Counted from the first letter of the stretch, positions 26,056 through 39,200 are shown. The stretch is 64,000 bases of DNA from Zygnema cylindricum (GCA_037447655.1 JBBHKE010002706.1:1-64000), one strand, 5' to 3'. Notes: generated by a model not told the origin, from the letters alone. A program made the numbers and translations.

Positions 26056-27509
26056 AATTTTAGTTTTCTGGCTTATTTCTATCGCTTTGGTAGATAACGA
26101 CTCAAGAAAAGTTTGAAAATTTTGAAAATACGGAACAAAAAGTGACCATCTGGATAACAAAGGTAGGATTGGTAGATTTTTTATGCGTTTCTTTTGCTGA
26201 CCAACAATTGCTCAATCAGTTAAACTTGTTTCACTTCTTTCATGAACTTAGGACACTATATTATAAGTCAACAGGTTTGAAGAACAGAATAAAGGTAGCC
26301 ATTCATTTCAGGCTGAAACGGCAAACTTTTAATCAATTTTTCATCAACTGACTAGAGTCTTGAAGAAAAACTTATGATGATTTATAGGAGAGGTACTGCC
26401 AAAAGGAGAAATTGCTAAGGCAAAATATGCGAGTCCAAACTAAGCCATATTCAATCAAGTTGTTGACGTTTTCAAAACTTTTGTTTGCTCAAAAATCTGC
26501 AGTAATGAACATGAAGTTAAGCATTTTATAACTTTGGACAGCAGGAACCTAAAATTCGGCTAGATGTCTAAAAAAAATAGTGGTATTTGACCGCCTTAAA
26601 GTGATTAAGAAAGTGTAAGAAAGGGCAGAAATTTGCACATAAATCAAATAATGAAGCCCTATCCAATGTAAAAAGAAGAGATAATTAGTTGCCAGTGTTC
26701 TTTCTGGAGCAATAATGCTGCTGTTTTTGGTAAATAATTGACCTAACCATTATTCCAGAAGAATAGGTATCTTCTCTCTGTTCTACAAAGCCACTTTTAG
26801 GGTAACACAAAACCTACTATTCTGATATTTTGATATAAGCATTTACGATTAAACTTAGAACAAACACTCGCATGAATAAACCGGCGGGATAATTTTTTCC
26901 CGTACTCATATTTGCAGCAAAATTTATCCAATTTTTCTGCAAATAAACAAACTGACATCTATAACTGTTGTTACTTTACTCATTTCCCTGTATATGGAAA
27001 ATATAGCTTTAATCCAGTTACTACTTATTTATTTTAATTTTAGATAAAAAACACTCATCCAGATGGTTTTACTGCAGTAAGAGAGGTCCTGGTGGAAGAA
27101 AAGAGAGGCGAAAGGGAAGGGGAAGGTGAAGGGAATGGCAGCAGTTCATAATTCACTTTTGGGCGCCAAAACTTTTGGATGAGAAATCTTGGGACAGTCA
27201 TGAGGTCATCAGTCAGCACCTAGAAACAAATCGTGCGGACATTCCGTGCGTAATCCAAAAAGTGCGAAACTTGTTCCATACGTTATTTCTTGCAAATCGC
27301 CCCAAATCGCCCGGAATATTTAATATGGAAATTTTAAATATGGGCGTGGGTATGTTTCGCACTTTATACCCGTATTCAATGACTTCCGGCCTCATCAAAT
27401 GATCAACAAGAAGACATACATAAAATAAGGCAGACAGAAAAAGTACAAAGCTACAATTTACTGAGATAAGGCATAAACAATGAAAGTACAAAGTTACAAT
27501 TTACTGAAC
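26056..27509. promoter_or_regulatory. Divergent intergenic region DPB2 / DTWD1
   Basis: These 1.45 kb separate the two start codons and must hold both promoters. Just before the DTWD1 start there is a duplicated AGTACAAAG(C/T)TACAATTTACTGA segment (27439-27463 and 27484-27508). No convincing TATA box or named element was identified. Confidence 0.4.
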
Positions 27510-30185
27510 ATGGCTTCCTCTCCCACTCTCTCTCCCTCTCCCTCTCCCTCTCTCTCTCCCTCTCCCTCTCACTTTTTTCCTCTTGAAGATTCCTCACCTT
27601 TTCCTTTCTTCTCTCAGGATGACTCTCAGTCTCTCTTTTCCGACGAATGCTACACAGGTCGTCACACTAGTCAGAACAGACGAAACCGTACGACAGATGG
27701 CGCTCTCTGCATCACGCCACGTCATCCTGATTGGACTCTTCCTCCTCTCCCCTCCGACATTCATCTATCCTCTCACTCTCCGCTGGAAGCTATGGCTGAC
27801 CGTACAGCTTGTCCTATCTGCACTAAATCGCGACACTATTATTGTTATGACTGCATTCAGGTCAGAAAATTGGCCAATTGGTGATAGAATTTTTAACTTT
27901 TTTTTGTTTTTTTTTTACCAGATTGAAGAATTTTGTGGAAGGAGTAAAATATCAGTTTTATGTACACGGCTCTTCGGCATTATTAGTGTGGTTTTGTGTG
28001 CTACACCATGTATCGCTATTAGTGTTAATATTTTTTTCGCCACTTAAAACATCTTTTCTCTGTACACACTTGTCCGATTTTCAATTTGAGACCGCCAATC
28101 GGAAGGTGGGAATCGTACCTTTCAATCGCAACCGTCAGATCCACAACCCGACAGGTGTGCACGTAGAAAAAATGTTTTAAGTGGCAAAAAAAATATTATC
28201 ACTAATTGCGATACACGGTGTAATTTTCTATTTTTATCACCATTTGCTACTCTGCACTAATTTTGGTAAAATCTCCATCAATTCCATTGCTAACATTTGA
28301 TTTATAAAAAAAACGAGTCTAGCTAGTTTCAACAAACCATTAAGCGAATTTAGTTCATAAATAGTGTGGTGTAGTTGATATTGTTTACCAAATGGAAATT
28401 TATAAACCCTGAATGAAACCTCATAAACCATACATTTTGAATACTAATTCTGAATAGCCTTGAGAGAAAAGCCTAACAATGTCACATTGGAATTTTTTTT
28501 AATCTGACCCTACTCTACCTGAGAATTTTAGGTTCTTAACTATTATGAGACAAAGTGTTTAGAGGAAAATTGGAAGTTTTTCTAAAATTCTTAAGTAGAA
28601 TGGTGATGAGTGATCGATTTATTAAATAGGTGAGGTAAATGGCCAGTCAAATTTAAGGAAAATCAATAAATGAAAGGAAATTCATTTCGATTTTAGTTTA
28701 GAAAAAGTGGCTTTAAGCCAAACTGCTTTACAATTTGAGGGGAGGTTTAAAGCACAAATTTAAGTGAAAGGAGAGAAAAAGCAATAGTTAAAGTTATAAC
28801 AATGCAATTCAAATTGAAAAAATAAAGTCGAAATAATGTTGAAGCTCAAGATAAGTCAAATTCGAATTGAAGGAGAAACAACAAAGCTCATCCTAGAGGA
28901 AAGAAGTAAAATTGGTGTTTTGAAGTAAATTATTTGTTAGCGTTAGTATTGAGGCTAATGCTTCATTGCAACATTCTGAAAAGCTTTGCAAATATTATCC
29001 TTAAAGATAAGAACAAAGATATATATTTAAGTAATGTTGTTCTCGTGGAAATGGTCAGGTTGTTACAAATCTTTTAAGCCAACTAGTTCTTTGTCTAGAG
29101 CTTAACATGTAAAACTTAAGACACCGAGATCCACGCTGTAGTAAACGTTAATAGAGGTCACACTTTTGAGGGTGGGTAGATAATTTACGTTCGCAAAAAT
29201 GTTATCAGCTCTTCTACAGCATTTTGAAACAAAAAAATTTGAAGGCTAATTGAATCCAAAGAAGTGTTTTCTTTTCATATACAGAAACGTGGTCCGCACC
29301 AATTTATGTAATCGTTTTTACACCATACACCAAAATTTCCTCTTTACCATACATTGCATTTGCTTCTTTCACCTGTTTTATGACACTTTTTGCCCATGCT
29401 TTCGCTCAGACTCTTACTCCGATCGAAGCGACTCCTCGTCTAAAGCTTCCATTCCAAGTGGATATTATTCTTCATCCTAATGAGAGACGGAGCATGAGTA
29501 CAGGAATCCATGCAGCACTTTTGGCGCCTGACTCTGTCAAAATCCACGACTGCGACGGACTTTTACCTTCCTTCGACCCGTCCTCCTCTCTTCTTCTATT
29601 TCCTTCTCCAAATTCATCTCCTCCAAATGCTATTGACTTAACACGAATTAATCGAGTGGTTGTCGTGGAGTCTAAGGTGAGTTGGTCTAGAAACGGAAAC
29701 GGTGTAATGTGATGACAAGCTCACAAATTACTCAAGAATTATTTTTCTTTTAAGGGCAAAAGCTTGAATGTTCATGATATCGGTGAGTCTTGCAAGATGT
29801 CAAGTACTAGTTATCGATGCAAATTAGAATAGGGTTTATGACAACTAACAAAAGAGTCATACGATTTTGTTGTTGCTTTTGGTGTTATTATTTCTTGTTG
29901 TGCCATTTTATGGTCCAGTGGACAGGATTCCGCAAAATTTTATCACTGCCTCATCTTCAAGGACTTCAACATGTACGATTGGATGCTGGGAAAACGGCAT
30001 TTTGGCGCTATCATACTAAAGGAGTATCTGATTGTGCTTTGTCAACAGTAGAAGCGGTGCGAGCTTTATGTCAGGAATGGCATGTAGGCATACATGGAAC
30101 TAGAGAGAATTGTCATTGCTTCGATGATCTTCTATGGTATTTCTCCTTTCTTCATAATTTGATAGAACAATCTCCAAGTGATTAG
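27510..30185 (+). CDS. DTWD1: DTWD1-type tRNA-uridine aminocarboxypropyltransferase
   Basis: Family members transfer the aminocarboxypropyl group of SAM to uridine in tRNA, forming acp3U. Exons 27510-27860, 29410-29676 and 29919-30185 join in phase 0 to 885 nt (294 aa, close to the animal DTWD1 size). After an S/P-rich N-terminus comes the zinc-type CPIC-x6-YYCYDC block (residues about 98-112). Then come LKLPFQVDIILHPNE, the IHAALLAP block, the altered DTW-like motif VVVVESKW, LQGL, FWRYHTKGV and the LSTVEAVRAL motif, ending with a DDLLWYFSFLHNLI helix. In DTWD1 the motif is normally DSTW; here Asp is Glu and Thr is Lys. The upstream ATG at 27480 is in frame and would add ten residues; 27510 was preferred for its MASS context. 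It is convergent with the pyrophosphatase-like gene. Confidence 0.85.
28002..28222. mobile_element. TA-flanked miniature element in DTWD1 intron 1
   Basis: The ends TACACCATGTATCGCTATTA and, as complement, TACACCGTGTATCGCAATTA are bordered by TA. The interior (CTTTTCTCTGTACACAC, CGCCAATCGGAAG, TTTCAATCGCAACCG) is shared with 53820-54039 and 55003-55211. Confidence 0.8.
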
Positions 30186-31031
30186 TCTTTTTTTCCTTGT
30201 ATTAGTGACGGAAAAATAAAAGAAAGAAAAAAAAAATTGACTTTCTGCAAGATTTTTCTGATCTGTGAAAATCATGCATGATGTTCTTCGAAAAACTTTT
30301 GTGAGTCTGTCAGATTTTCAGAAATGTGAATAGGTACCAGGTTTATCTTAAAATGTTTAAGGAATTTGTCATCCTTTTAAGAGAACTGGTGCAAGCTTGC
30401 CTATGAAAATCGGTAAACCAACATTTTATGTCAACAAAAAACAAAATCTCATCTCAAGAATACGCAAAAGATAGACATTCAGTGGCATTACGCAGTTTAT
30501 ATAGCAACACTCCGCAAGTGTGTCAAACAGCTTGAATTAATAATTAATAATTAATAAATAAAAAATAGAAAATAAAAAAAAAACTACATACAACAACAGA
30601 TGCTAAAATCGTGCATATAAATTTGTACTAGACATGCGCACATCTTGCCTGGTAGATCCATCTGACCCTCCCCGAATTTAACTCGAGTTCAGATACAAGT
30701 ATCCAAACTTAACAAAAAAAAAGCCAGCCGATGGGCCTATGTGAATGGGAACTAAATGAATACAGTTTAATCCAGGCACAATTTTACGTATGCAGACTAC
30801 AATTTTAATGCAACAATTCTCGCATCCATATCCCCCCAATGTCATAACTGTTTAAGGAGTCCCTAAACCATTCCTCGTCTACTCTTTAACTGCTTATTCT
30901 TATTTGAAATGTTATACAAGTGACTGGTAATTTCAACAAAAGAAACAACCCATTTTTCCAGAAAGGAGTGCCTCTGTTAGGAGTGCCTCTGCGATAATTT
31001 TCACACATAAATGGTATGTGAGAGAGTGTAA
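30186..31031. other. Convergent intergenic spacer
   Basis: The 3' ends of DTWD1 and the pyrophosphatase-like gene face each other here. The spacer is AT-rich with a TTAATAATTAATAATTAATAA stretch near 30536. No RNA gene or coding sequence was seen. Confidence 0.5.
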
Positions 31032-33730
31032 TCAATTCACTTCTGCCTGTGTGTGGGACCTTAGCCTTTCCAATAAAACTTTCGTTGCTGCGAGTCTGGA
31101 GTTGAATCGAGCGTGTAACTGCTCCGTCTTGTCTAACTGAGTAGTAATCTTATCGAAACTGGGAGGAAGCCCTCCGAGAACCGTTCCTCGAGGAGATCTC
31201 AAGCTCTCTAAATTAGAGAGATCGTCTCTCTCCAAATGTGATTTTGACTGATTTGCAATTTGTTCCTCTCCTTCCTGTTCTTGAATCCATTGGGACATTC
31301 TTCCAGCTGGATAGGCTGAGTGCCTTGGTCCTTTCCTTGCATCCCAATTCTGACCCAAAGAAACATTTTCTCGCGTTCTCGGCGGGGTTAAGGGTGTGCC
31401 CGGAATCATGGTATTTCTCCCACCATATGTAGAGTGCCCATAGTCATGAGCATTCTGTATTGCTATCTCATATGCTTCAGCCAGACGCTGCTCATTCTCC
31501 CAATCCTTATCATAGTAAGTTTGAGTCAAAGGGGTTTCGGAACTAGGTCGAGGATGTGTCTGGGATACAAGACGGGATGGGGCCATATGCTGATACTGTT
31601 GCCCTAGATAAGAGTGTGACCTCGAGCTTAGCTGGGCTCCTTGCTGAACATATGGCGGTTCTGGCAGTCGCATCGGGTAACTCTGGTCTACCTGTTGCTT
31701 GGGAGAAGTATTGGAGTTTTGGTAACCTTGGTCTACTAGTTGCTTTGGAGGAGACTTGGAGTTTTGGTAACTCTGATCTACCTGTTGCTTCTGAGGAGAA
31801 TAGGAGTTTTGGTAATTCTGGTCTACCTGTTGCTTTTGAGGAGAAAAGGAATTTTGGTAACTCTGGTCGACCTGTTGCTTCTGAGGAGAATTGGAGTTTT
31901 GGTACAAGTTTTGGTTCACCTGGTGCCTCTGGTTCTCAATTGGCTGCTGAGGTGGCATTTCTTGCCTTTGAAAAGGATGGGATCGACCTGACATAAGCTC
32001 CTCCGAGCTTTCGGACGACCAAAATCCCTCGGCTTCACTAGACTCGGAAGAGGCAAGGGAGCAATCTGTTGTGGATCTTACTAACTCCTGGCTGGGATCC
32101 GAGAGCTCTATCTGTACAGGGCTCAAGTAATCAGGATAATGGTACATGGACCAAAAACTCTCGTATGTGCCACAATGGGCAGGGCGGACGAGTGGCAGTT
32201 CGTGAGCGTTCAAGGGGGGATTGCGATCCACAAAAAGTTGCCAGCTGGCATGTGTTTCAGCAACTACTCTTGCCACAGTTAGTTGTCCGACAGCTCGCTC
32301 ATTCAAACCAAAAACGTTTTTACGGTCACCTGCAGTTTTGCAAAAACAAAGGCACGAAAAGGAATGCTTATTTATCCACAAACACTCAAAAGTGCTTATT
32401 CTTATTCTCAGCCATGACTCAAAATGTGATTCCTCACTCAACAACATTGTAAAAGAAACTTCAACAGAGGGCACATTTATTGAAACTTCAAATGAAGATC
32501 AATGTGATAGTTATCCACATTATCTACGAGAAGTCATTCACAGCCATGCACTTAAGTGCATTTCCTCACTCAACAGCATTGGAAAAGAAGTCTTCATGTG
32601 AGTAGGCATTCGATTCAGACTTCAAAAGAAAAGCAATTAAATATGAAATGGCTTTTGACTAACTCACCTTCCTGTAAGCACCTGCATGTTCGTAGCCATT
32701 CTCGAATCTCCCGTAGTGTTCCCCCCAGTACTTTCTCTACATCACTGGCTGTCTCAAGCATACTCGCCAAATGATCCTGAGCGTCAATCGCAACAATCAT
32801 CCACGAAAGTCGACCGGAAGAATCCACCATAGCGAAAGCCGCGAGAGCTTTGACAGAATACACATCTCCAGCCCACGCGTTTTTGGTTCCAACTTCGATC
32901 ACTTCCAATGGCCCGCTTTTGTACGCGAGCCCTCCATAACTCTCATTTTTCAGTTCAGGATCGGCCCACGTTTTCGGCAACATGCCAATATTCCAAGGGG
33001 CATTTGTTGAGAAATGGGCAGGAGTACCTCGCCTATTTTTTAATCGAAGTGGAGTAGAAGGCTCCCCTCGTGCAGGCTCATATTCCGCCCAGGAAAGCCT
33101 TGGAGTCTTGCATACAAAGTTGAGGCAACCATCTGAAGAATACAAAGGAATGTCATGTAATGGAGATACTTCTTTACCATGCTCATCGAAGAAAAGCATT
33201 CGAAATGTTTGAGTGCCTGGTGTACCAAACTCTAAGCTGTGCCATCCTTGTGATAACTCTACATGTCCACCATTGTATTCTCTCTCAGATGGAATTTTCT
33301 CCGAAATTGTGTCGGGACTGCCTAATGAATTAGGTGTCTGAAACATGGAAGATAGTTGCCTTCCTGAATAACGATGCTCTCCGGGAGGCTTCGGTGGAGG
33401 AGATGATAAAAGAGAAATTTCTTGTGGTGTATTGAAATTGAAATCCCCTTCATCTCTTTCATCAGCCATCTTGCTTGAGCCTCGGAGAGTGGTTTGCCTT
33501 GCGAGATAAAAGTCAATTTGTTCCGGAACTCTATTACTGTGCTGCCTTGGATAGGTATAAGACCGTTCACCATTTTCGTTGACTTCACAAAAACTGACAT
33601 TTTTTGAATCGTCATTCGGTCGTTTCTGACTGTGATAGTCAACAAAACTCTCATCGTCGTCAGACTCAGGTATGCTGGAAAGAATACTTCGGCGATCAGA
33701 ATCAGACTTCTGCATTGAAATAGGAGGCAT
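31032..33730 (-). CDS. Degenerate inorganic pyrophosphatase-like protein with Q/N-rich repeats
   Basis: Exons 33730-32668 and 32329-31032 join at GAAG|GTGAGT and CTGCAG|GT to give 786 aa. Residues about 195-390 follow the family I soluble pyrophosphatase fold. The landmarks are LNFVCKTPR, the NIGMLPKTWADP block, PLEVIEVG, GDVYSVKALAAFAMVD, W-IVAID, DVEKVLGGTLREIREWLR and, after the intron, ETHASWQLFV. However, the metal-binding loop that is GDNDPIDV in active enzymes reads YKSGPLEV (residues 270-277), and EIPR reads KTPR. The Tyr after HN is Ile, and the later DWK is SWM. Catalysis is therefore very unlikely. Residues about 498-572 are five 15-residue repeats of the form KQQVDQSYQNSxSPQ. The C-terminal 40 residues look like a coiled coil. 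The N-terminal 150 residues are polar and disordered. Function unknown; a structural or regulatory role is an inference. Confidence 0.85.
31677..31901 (-). repeat. In-frame 45-bp coding minisatellite
   Basis: Five 45-base units code for the 15-residue KQQVDQ-x2-QNS-x-SPQ repeat in the pyrophosphatase-like protein. Units differ by synonymous and conservative changes, so expansion is not very recent. Confidence 0.85.
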
Positions 33731-36243
33731 TATGATAAGCTAAGTCTCTTCGGCTTTATTTCTATGGAAAATTTAAAATTTGAACTAGCTGTCTTCTATG
33801 ATTTCCAGATATATGATAAATAAAATTAATTTAAAATGAAGAATTCCAGATAATTAATTAATAAAAGTGCTTTAAAACTTAATGTATGAAAACCTTGAGC
33901 AAACTTCTATATCTCTATCTGGCCAATTTTTACTTCCTCTGCCAATCCTGTGTACGTAGCCACCCTAGCACTGTTACTACTATCCTAAAATCTTCTGGAT
34001 TGGAAGGTAACGTTTCCATCTCTCTTTCTCTGTTACAATCCAACAAACAAATCCCGTTTGAGAAGCTCCAGAAGAACAAATTCTCCCCGGAATGCTTCTT
34101 TCGGACTGCCTTTTGCTTCTTTCATCCGACTGAAACATCACAAAACATTCTTCCGTTTCATCTGACATTGCATACTGCAGCAGGAACCGACACAATTTGG
34201 AATGAATGGAGGTTTTTTTTTAACGTGAAGTAAGAGAGCGGAAAAGAGAAAGAGCGCCACAGACCGGTTAAATTCGATAACCTCCTAAATTTGAATTGTT
34301 GCAGATACGTAAACAAAAATCAGATTCAGTACAGCCAGCGGTTCCTGAGTGCTGTGTATGGGATAATGTTACTAACAATGTACCGATTCATTTTAACCTT
34401 CGTGGAAAGTGACAAGATTTCAACTGTCCGAGAACACACTGTACAAGCAAAATGATCGTACAGGTCACGAAGTACGATTGGAGCTTAAAAGCCGCTGATA
34501 GTTTTCTTTGCTGCGCCTGACCAGCTGCCCGCAGCCAGTTTTTGACGCATCACGCCTGATTTGCACCGTTGGATCTACACAAACGTCGTAGAATCGAGCT
34601 GTGGACATTTTTTAGCGCTTTATAATTTTTTTACACCGTTGGATCTCCGACAACCTCGCGGAATGGAGCTTTAGCGAAGGAACAGTGGACGGTGAACAAT
34701 CGAGCTTGTTAAGGAACGCGCCGTACGGCAATCCGGCTCGGTCGCTTCTTAACCGTGGGAAACTGGGAAATAATAAGTAAAATAACCATTCGGCCAAAGT
34801 GGCGACAATTACCGTAGGCTACAATTACTGTAGCGCGCTTGTCAGCCAAATACAGTACGCCGCGAATCGTAATTAGAGTAGTGAAAAAATTAGAGTACAA
34901 AAACCAAAAAAAACAATTAGAGTAACGAACGCTAATTTATGTGATAGATCTTTTTCAACTATGAAGTTTACTCTAATTTATTTAAGCATTCTATATTAGG
35001 TTATGTCGGCGATAATTTTTTGCGCGATAATTATAAACACTAAATTACGTAAACGAACAAAATGTGTCAGTCCGTATAGTATTGACGTCATTATGACGCT
35101 ACACCGCGAATCGTAATTAGAGTAAATTACTCTAATTCGGTCGCTCGAAGTTCGACTCTATCACATCAAATAGAGTAATCGATTCTAATTTTTTCATTAT
35201 TCTAATTAAGGTGAGGTTTAATTAGCGTAAAAAATTCTAATATAGGTAATTTTTACATAGTGTGGAGTACGGACGACGTCTGACCGTGCAAAATTGTACT
35301 TTTATAAGTAAAAAGGTTACAAATAATGATTTAATAGAATCGCGCTCGCACGTGAAATCGCACTAAACAAAAAAATCAATCACATCGAAAAAAATCCGTT
35401 CGCATAACTCTCGTCCGTCGACAGCATCGTCGTCAGTGTGAACAATAACTGACATTCAATGCGAAAATATTATTAGCGTCATAATGACGTCAATACTATA
35501 CCGGACTGACACATTTTGTACATCTACGTAATTTAGTGTTCATAATTATCGCGCACATAATTATCGCCGAGATAACCCAATATAGAATAACTAAATAAAT
35601 TAGAGTAAACTTCATAGTTGAAAAAGCTCTATCACATAAATTAGCGTCAATTACTCTAATTGTTTTTTTTTTGTTTTTTTACTCTAATTTTTTCACTACT
35701 CTAATTACGATTCGCGCTGTACAAATAGAATCGATTACTCTATTTGATGATATAGACTCGAAATTTCGAGCGACCGAATTAGAGTAATCTACTCTAATTA
35801 CGATTCGCAGTGAACTGTAGCTGGTTAAATTTACCTACGAAGACCATCTAGACCACGCCACCTGGGAAAGATCCTGTACGGCTACGCTGTTTAGCTTGGC
35901 CGGTTTCCTTGTCGGAATCCCGTTAGAAATTTTGACGTGTACATGTGCGAATCTGAAAAATTATGGACTGCAACTGTACAACTGTGTACCTTACAAAAAA
36001 CGAAAATCATCGACGGCTCCAATTTAAAAAACATAATTAACGGCCAGTTCCTAGCGACTACAATGGGGAAACCGGCAAAGCAAACACGTTCCGCGAAGTC
36101 GAGCGAACCGGGCAACCGGCAACTCCTTTCTTCGATTACGAAATCCGATGCATATCGTATCGGAATGTATCGACTGAAATTGAGTCCGGTACTCAACGCT
36201 ATGTTCAGGAGATGTACCATTAGCCTCTTCCTCCATCTTCGAT
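33731..36243. other. Divergent intergenic region with MITE cluster
   Basis: The stretch between the pyrophosphatase-like gene (-) and CCB4 (+) holds both promoters and the interleaved inverted-repeat element at 34856-35814. The open frames at 33886-34233 and 35891-36251 were not recognised. Confidence 0.5.
34856..35814. mobile_element. Two interleaved inverted-repeat elements
   Basis: Arm A (34856-35100) begins TACGCCGCGAATCGTAATTA and is inverted at 35475-35721 (about 245 bp). Arm B (35100-35191) begins TACACCGCGAATCGTAATTA and is inverted at 35724-35814 (about 90 bp). The order is A, B, core, A-inverted, B-inverted, so the pairs interlock instead of nesting. The core (about 35235-35460) shares the TAGTGTGG-GTACGGAC motif with the elements at 48980 and 58156. 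No open frame is present. Confidence 0.8.
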
Positions 36244-39200
36244 ATGTTTAGAGTGATCCCTCTGAGCTCTGGCTTCCAGTGCCCAGGCTGTCGTGTAGTT
36301 CGCCATGGTAGCCATGAATACTACCGCTCCTCTCGTTCTTTGCAAATGCTCTCTATTCGGTCCTTGTCTTATCGGCGAAGGTTGAGAATTGTTCCTATGG
36401 AGACTTATAATTTTAAATTTTCCTCGTCTATCCAATGCAGGGTGGGCAGAACTGGCACCAATCCTGAAGAAACAACTAGGTTTTTTGCACTTTATTTGTG
36501 AAAAATGGTTTACATGTGCAACATAAAACCTTTATCTGGTATGCCTTGTAGCTCAATGCATAGTTTTCATTCAGTTTCGATTTGCTTTTCTCTTTGAGTA
36601 TCTATTTTTCGTGTGCATCTGTATTGATTTACATTAAATTTTCTTTACGATTTGTCTTCCTGTTTTATATTGCTGATGTGTCATGTATACGTTGACAGCC
36701 ATCACAAAAATCCGTCTTGATACTCAATAACTTCGCATTGTGTTTGTTCTCAATTCTTTGTTCTCAATTATGAGTATTTGCAGGCTTTTGATTTGCAAAG
36801 TGAAAAAGAATCGTCCAGAAGCAGTTCAGATGAAGAATGGCTTCTGAAAAACGACGGAGCTTTACGAGCCTTTCCTTTAATATTAGCTGCTATTGGAGGT
36901 TTTTCAGTGGTCCTTAACAGATCGATCTCTGGTATAGCTGCAATCGCCGATGCTGGCAGGTGAGAGCCTGACTTCTTTCTTTTTTCTGCCTTCTCAGCTT
37001 ACCATCAATCAGGATGGTTGGTTCAAAACATTTGGTATGACGTTATTTGTTGTTATTTGTTTCATTCATTTTTCAGTCCAATGTCGTGCTTGCAAAGAGC
37101 TGCCTTGGAAGATATGTAGAGGGATACTGACCACTGACAGGATCATAATTTTTGCATTATTGAATTTTTTTGCATGGTAATGTCACATTTATAAATTTTA
37201 GCATGACAATGCCACTTAGAAGATAAACCTATGATTGCCATGCTGCAAATTTTTGTTCGGATTTTTCACATTGTCTCTCGTCGTTGAGGCTTTTTATCCG
37301 CCTCTTTCATTTTGTATCTGTGGTTTACCTTCTTGAAACCTCGGCAGCATTGGTAAGAAACCATTCGATTTCCAAAGGATTGGAATAATGTGCTTCAATT
37401 GTTTGTCCCTGATTTATTTGAGGCATTGTAGTGGAAAATACTTGGTTTATCGAGAGGATAATACCTGATTTATTGAGTCAATATAGTGGATACTGTGCAG
37501 TTCTCAATCTCGGGCAGATGTGCTCTGCCTGGCTCTTGCTGCAACACTTGCTCTCAACGGTTTGGTCTGGAAGTCGCTACAACCGAAACCTCCGATAACG
37601 GTAAAATTCATGTCTTTTCTTTCCTTTACTTTCCTTTTTTGTGAGTTCCAGGGGTTATGTAGCAAGTTTAATCGTTGCAATTACGCACCTGAAACCCTCC
37701 ATAACGTCGAAACTAAAACAATGTCTTTCCTTCACTTTACTTTTTGTCAGTTCCAGGGGTGATGTAGCAATTCAACTGTTGCAATTACGCATTCTTCTGT
37801 GGTTTATCTGGGACAGAATCTGGAATCTTTTCTGTAAATAGTTTTAGACAAAAAAAATAACCACTCGTGTAAATTGGACTTTCTTTGACTAATTCATCAT
37901 TAAGGGATGGATCTCAGGTAGTACTTGAAGGAGTAGATTGCATGGAAGTTGATCAGCGGTTGCCTTCAAATGCTCAGGCGGAACTCAGATGGTAAGTGTT
38001 TACTGATTCTGATTGCTGATTCTTATTCTCGCTGCTGGGCACTTTCTACTCTCATTCTCCCCGGTATTGTGTTTCGTTAGGGTAATTATATGTACGCTAT
38101 TACTGGCGTTACTGTCCAGGGATCCTCGTAATCGTATAAAAAACTGATTGAGTCGTACAATTTTCCGTATGATTACTATGATTATTGGCCAGTAACGACA
38201 GTTATAACATATGTGGGATTACCTGATAAGTTTTTTGATGTTTGAAGTGTTTACTGGAATTGTTTCAGGGCATGGGAGGCTCTCCGGAGTGGTACACGGT
38301 GTAGAAGCTTTGTGGTCGTTTATCGAGGAGTCGCTGTGATGCAGGCTGGAAAAGCGCGAGTGGGAGATGACAGGCCCGGACTAGCAATGGCTATCAATTC
38401 ATCAGAACTTTTGGAGGGCTCCCTTTGTTCCGCTGTCATGGAAACTGGCAAAGGTGAGTGATTCAATAGCCATTCAATTTCAATAGGTTCTATATGCATA
38501 TTGAGAGGAAAATCACACATTTAAAACCGGATTTTTAAAGACAAAGTGTAATCGTGATCTTTCCAATTGACCACATTGGTCTGTAATGACAAGGTTTTTA
38601 TATCTCTGCATACTTGCATGTTTCTAAGAAAACGTTCTGGAGAAAAGGTAAAAATATGTCGGTGAGAAAAGCTTGGCATTCATCACTTACGAGCGTGGAA
38701 GGAGCGTAAAAAAGTCTTACAGACAGGTTTGTTGTATGGGAGGTTGGAATAGCTAACTACATGGCTAACCTCAAGCTTTATCCAGGGAGGTTTCAATTGC
38801 CGTTCCTACCAGAAAACACACAGGTATGCTTCGCAAGCTTCCATTGCCAATACAATGCCATAATGCGGACACATGGTTTTTGTTTGTTTAGTTTAACGTC
38901 TACTTTTTGTTTCGGGGTTAACAAATGTTTGACTGAAATATTTGTCAGTATGGAGGTTTTGTAATGATTGTTTTTGCGTGTTCGGGGCTTCTCAAAATTA
39001 TCTATGTTATGTAATTTTTTGTTTTAATACTGTGGCCGAGCTGCTTTCCCCTTCTTTTGAAATTTTATTTTCAATCAACAGAACGGATGAGGGGATGAAT
39101 GACCACTGCTTAAAACGTTATGGAGATTAAACAACATACTTTTTTGAGGGGACAAGTTCGGACATACAAGAGTAGGGTGTCGATCGAGGTCTATTTCATT

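Noticed and set aside
29755-29782. A 28-nt micro-exon in the DTWD1 gene between exons 2 and 3
   Set aside because: It can be spliced in frame with a shifted acceptor, but the direct exon 2-3 join aligns without gaps to the family around the DTW motif.
31556-31996. 146-codon plus-strand frame with repeats
   Set aside because: It is the antisense shadow of the Q/N-rich repeats of the pyrophosphatase-like gene.
36305-36500. Alternative CCB4 first exon starting MVAMNTTAP with a 60-bp intron
   Set aside because: Its end phase does not fit the conserved second exon; the frame from 36244 does.
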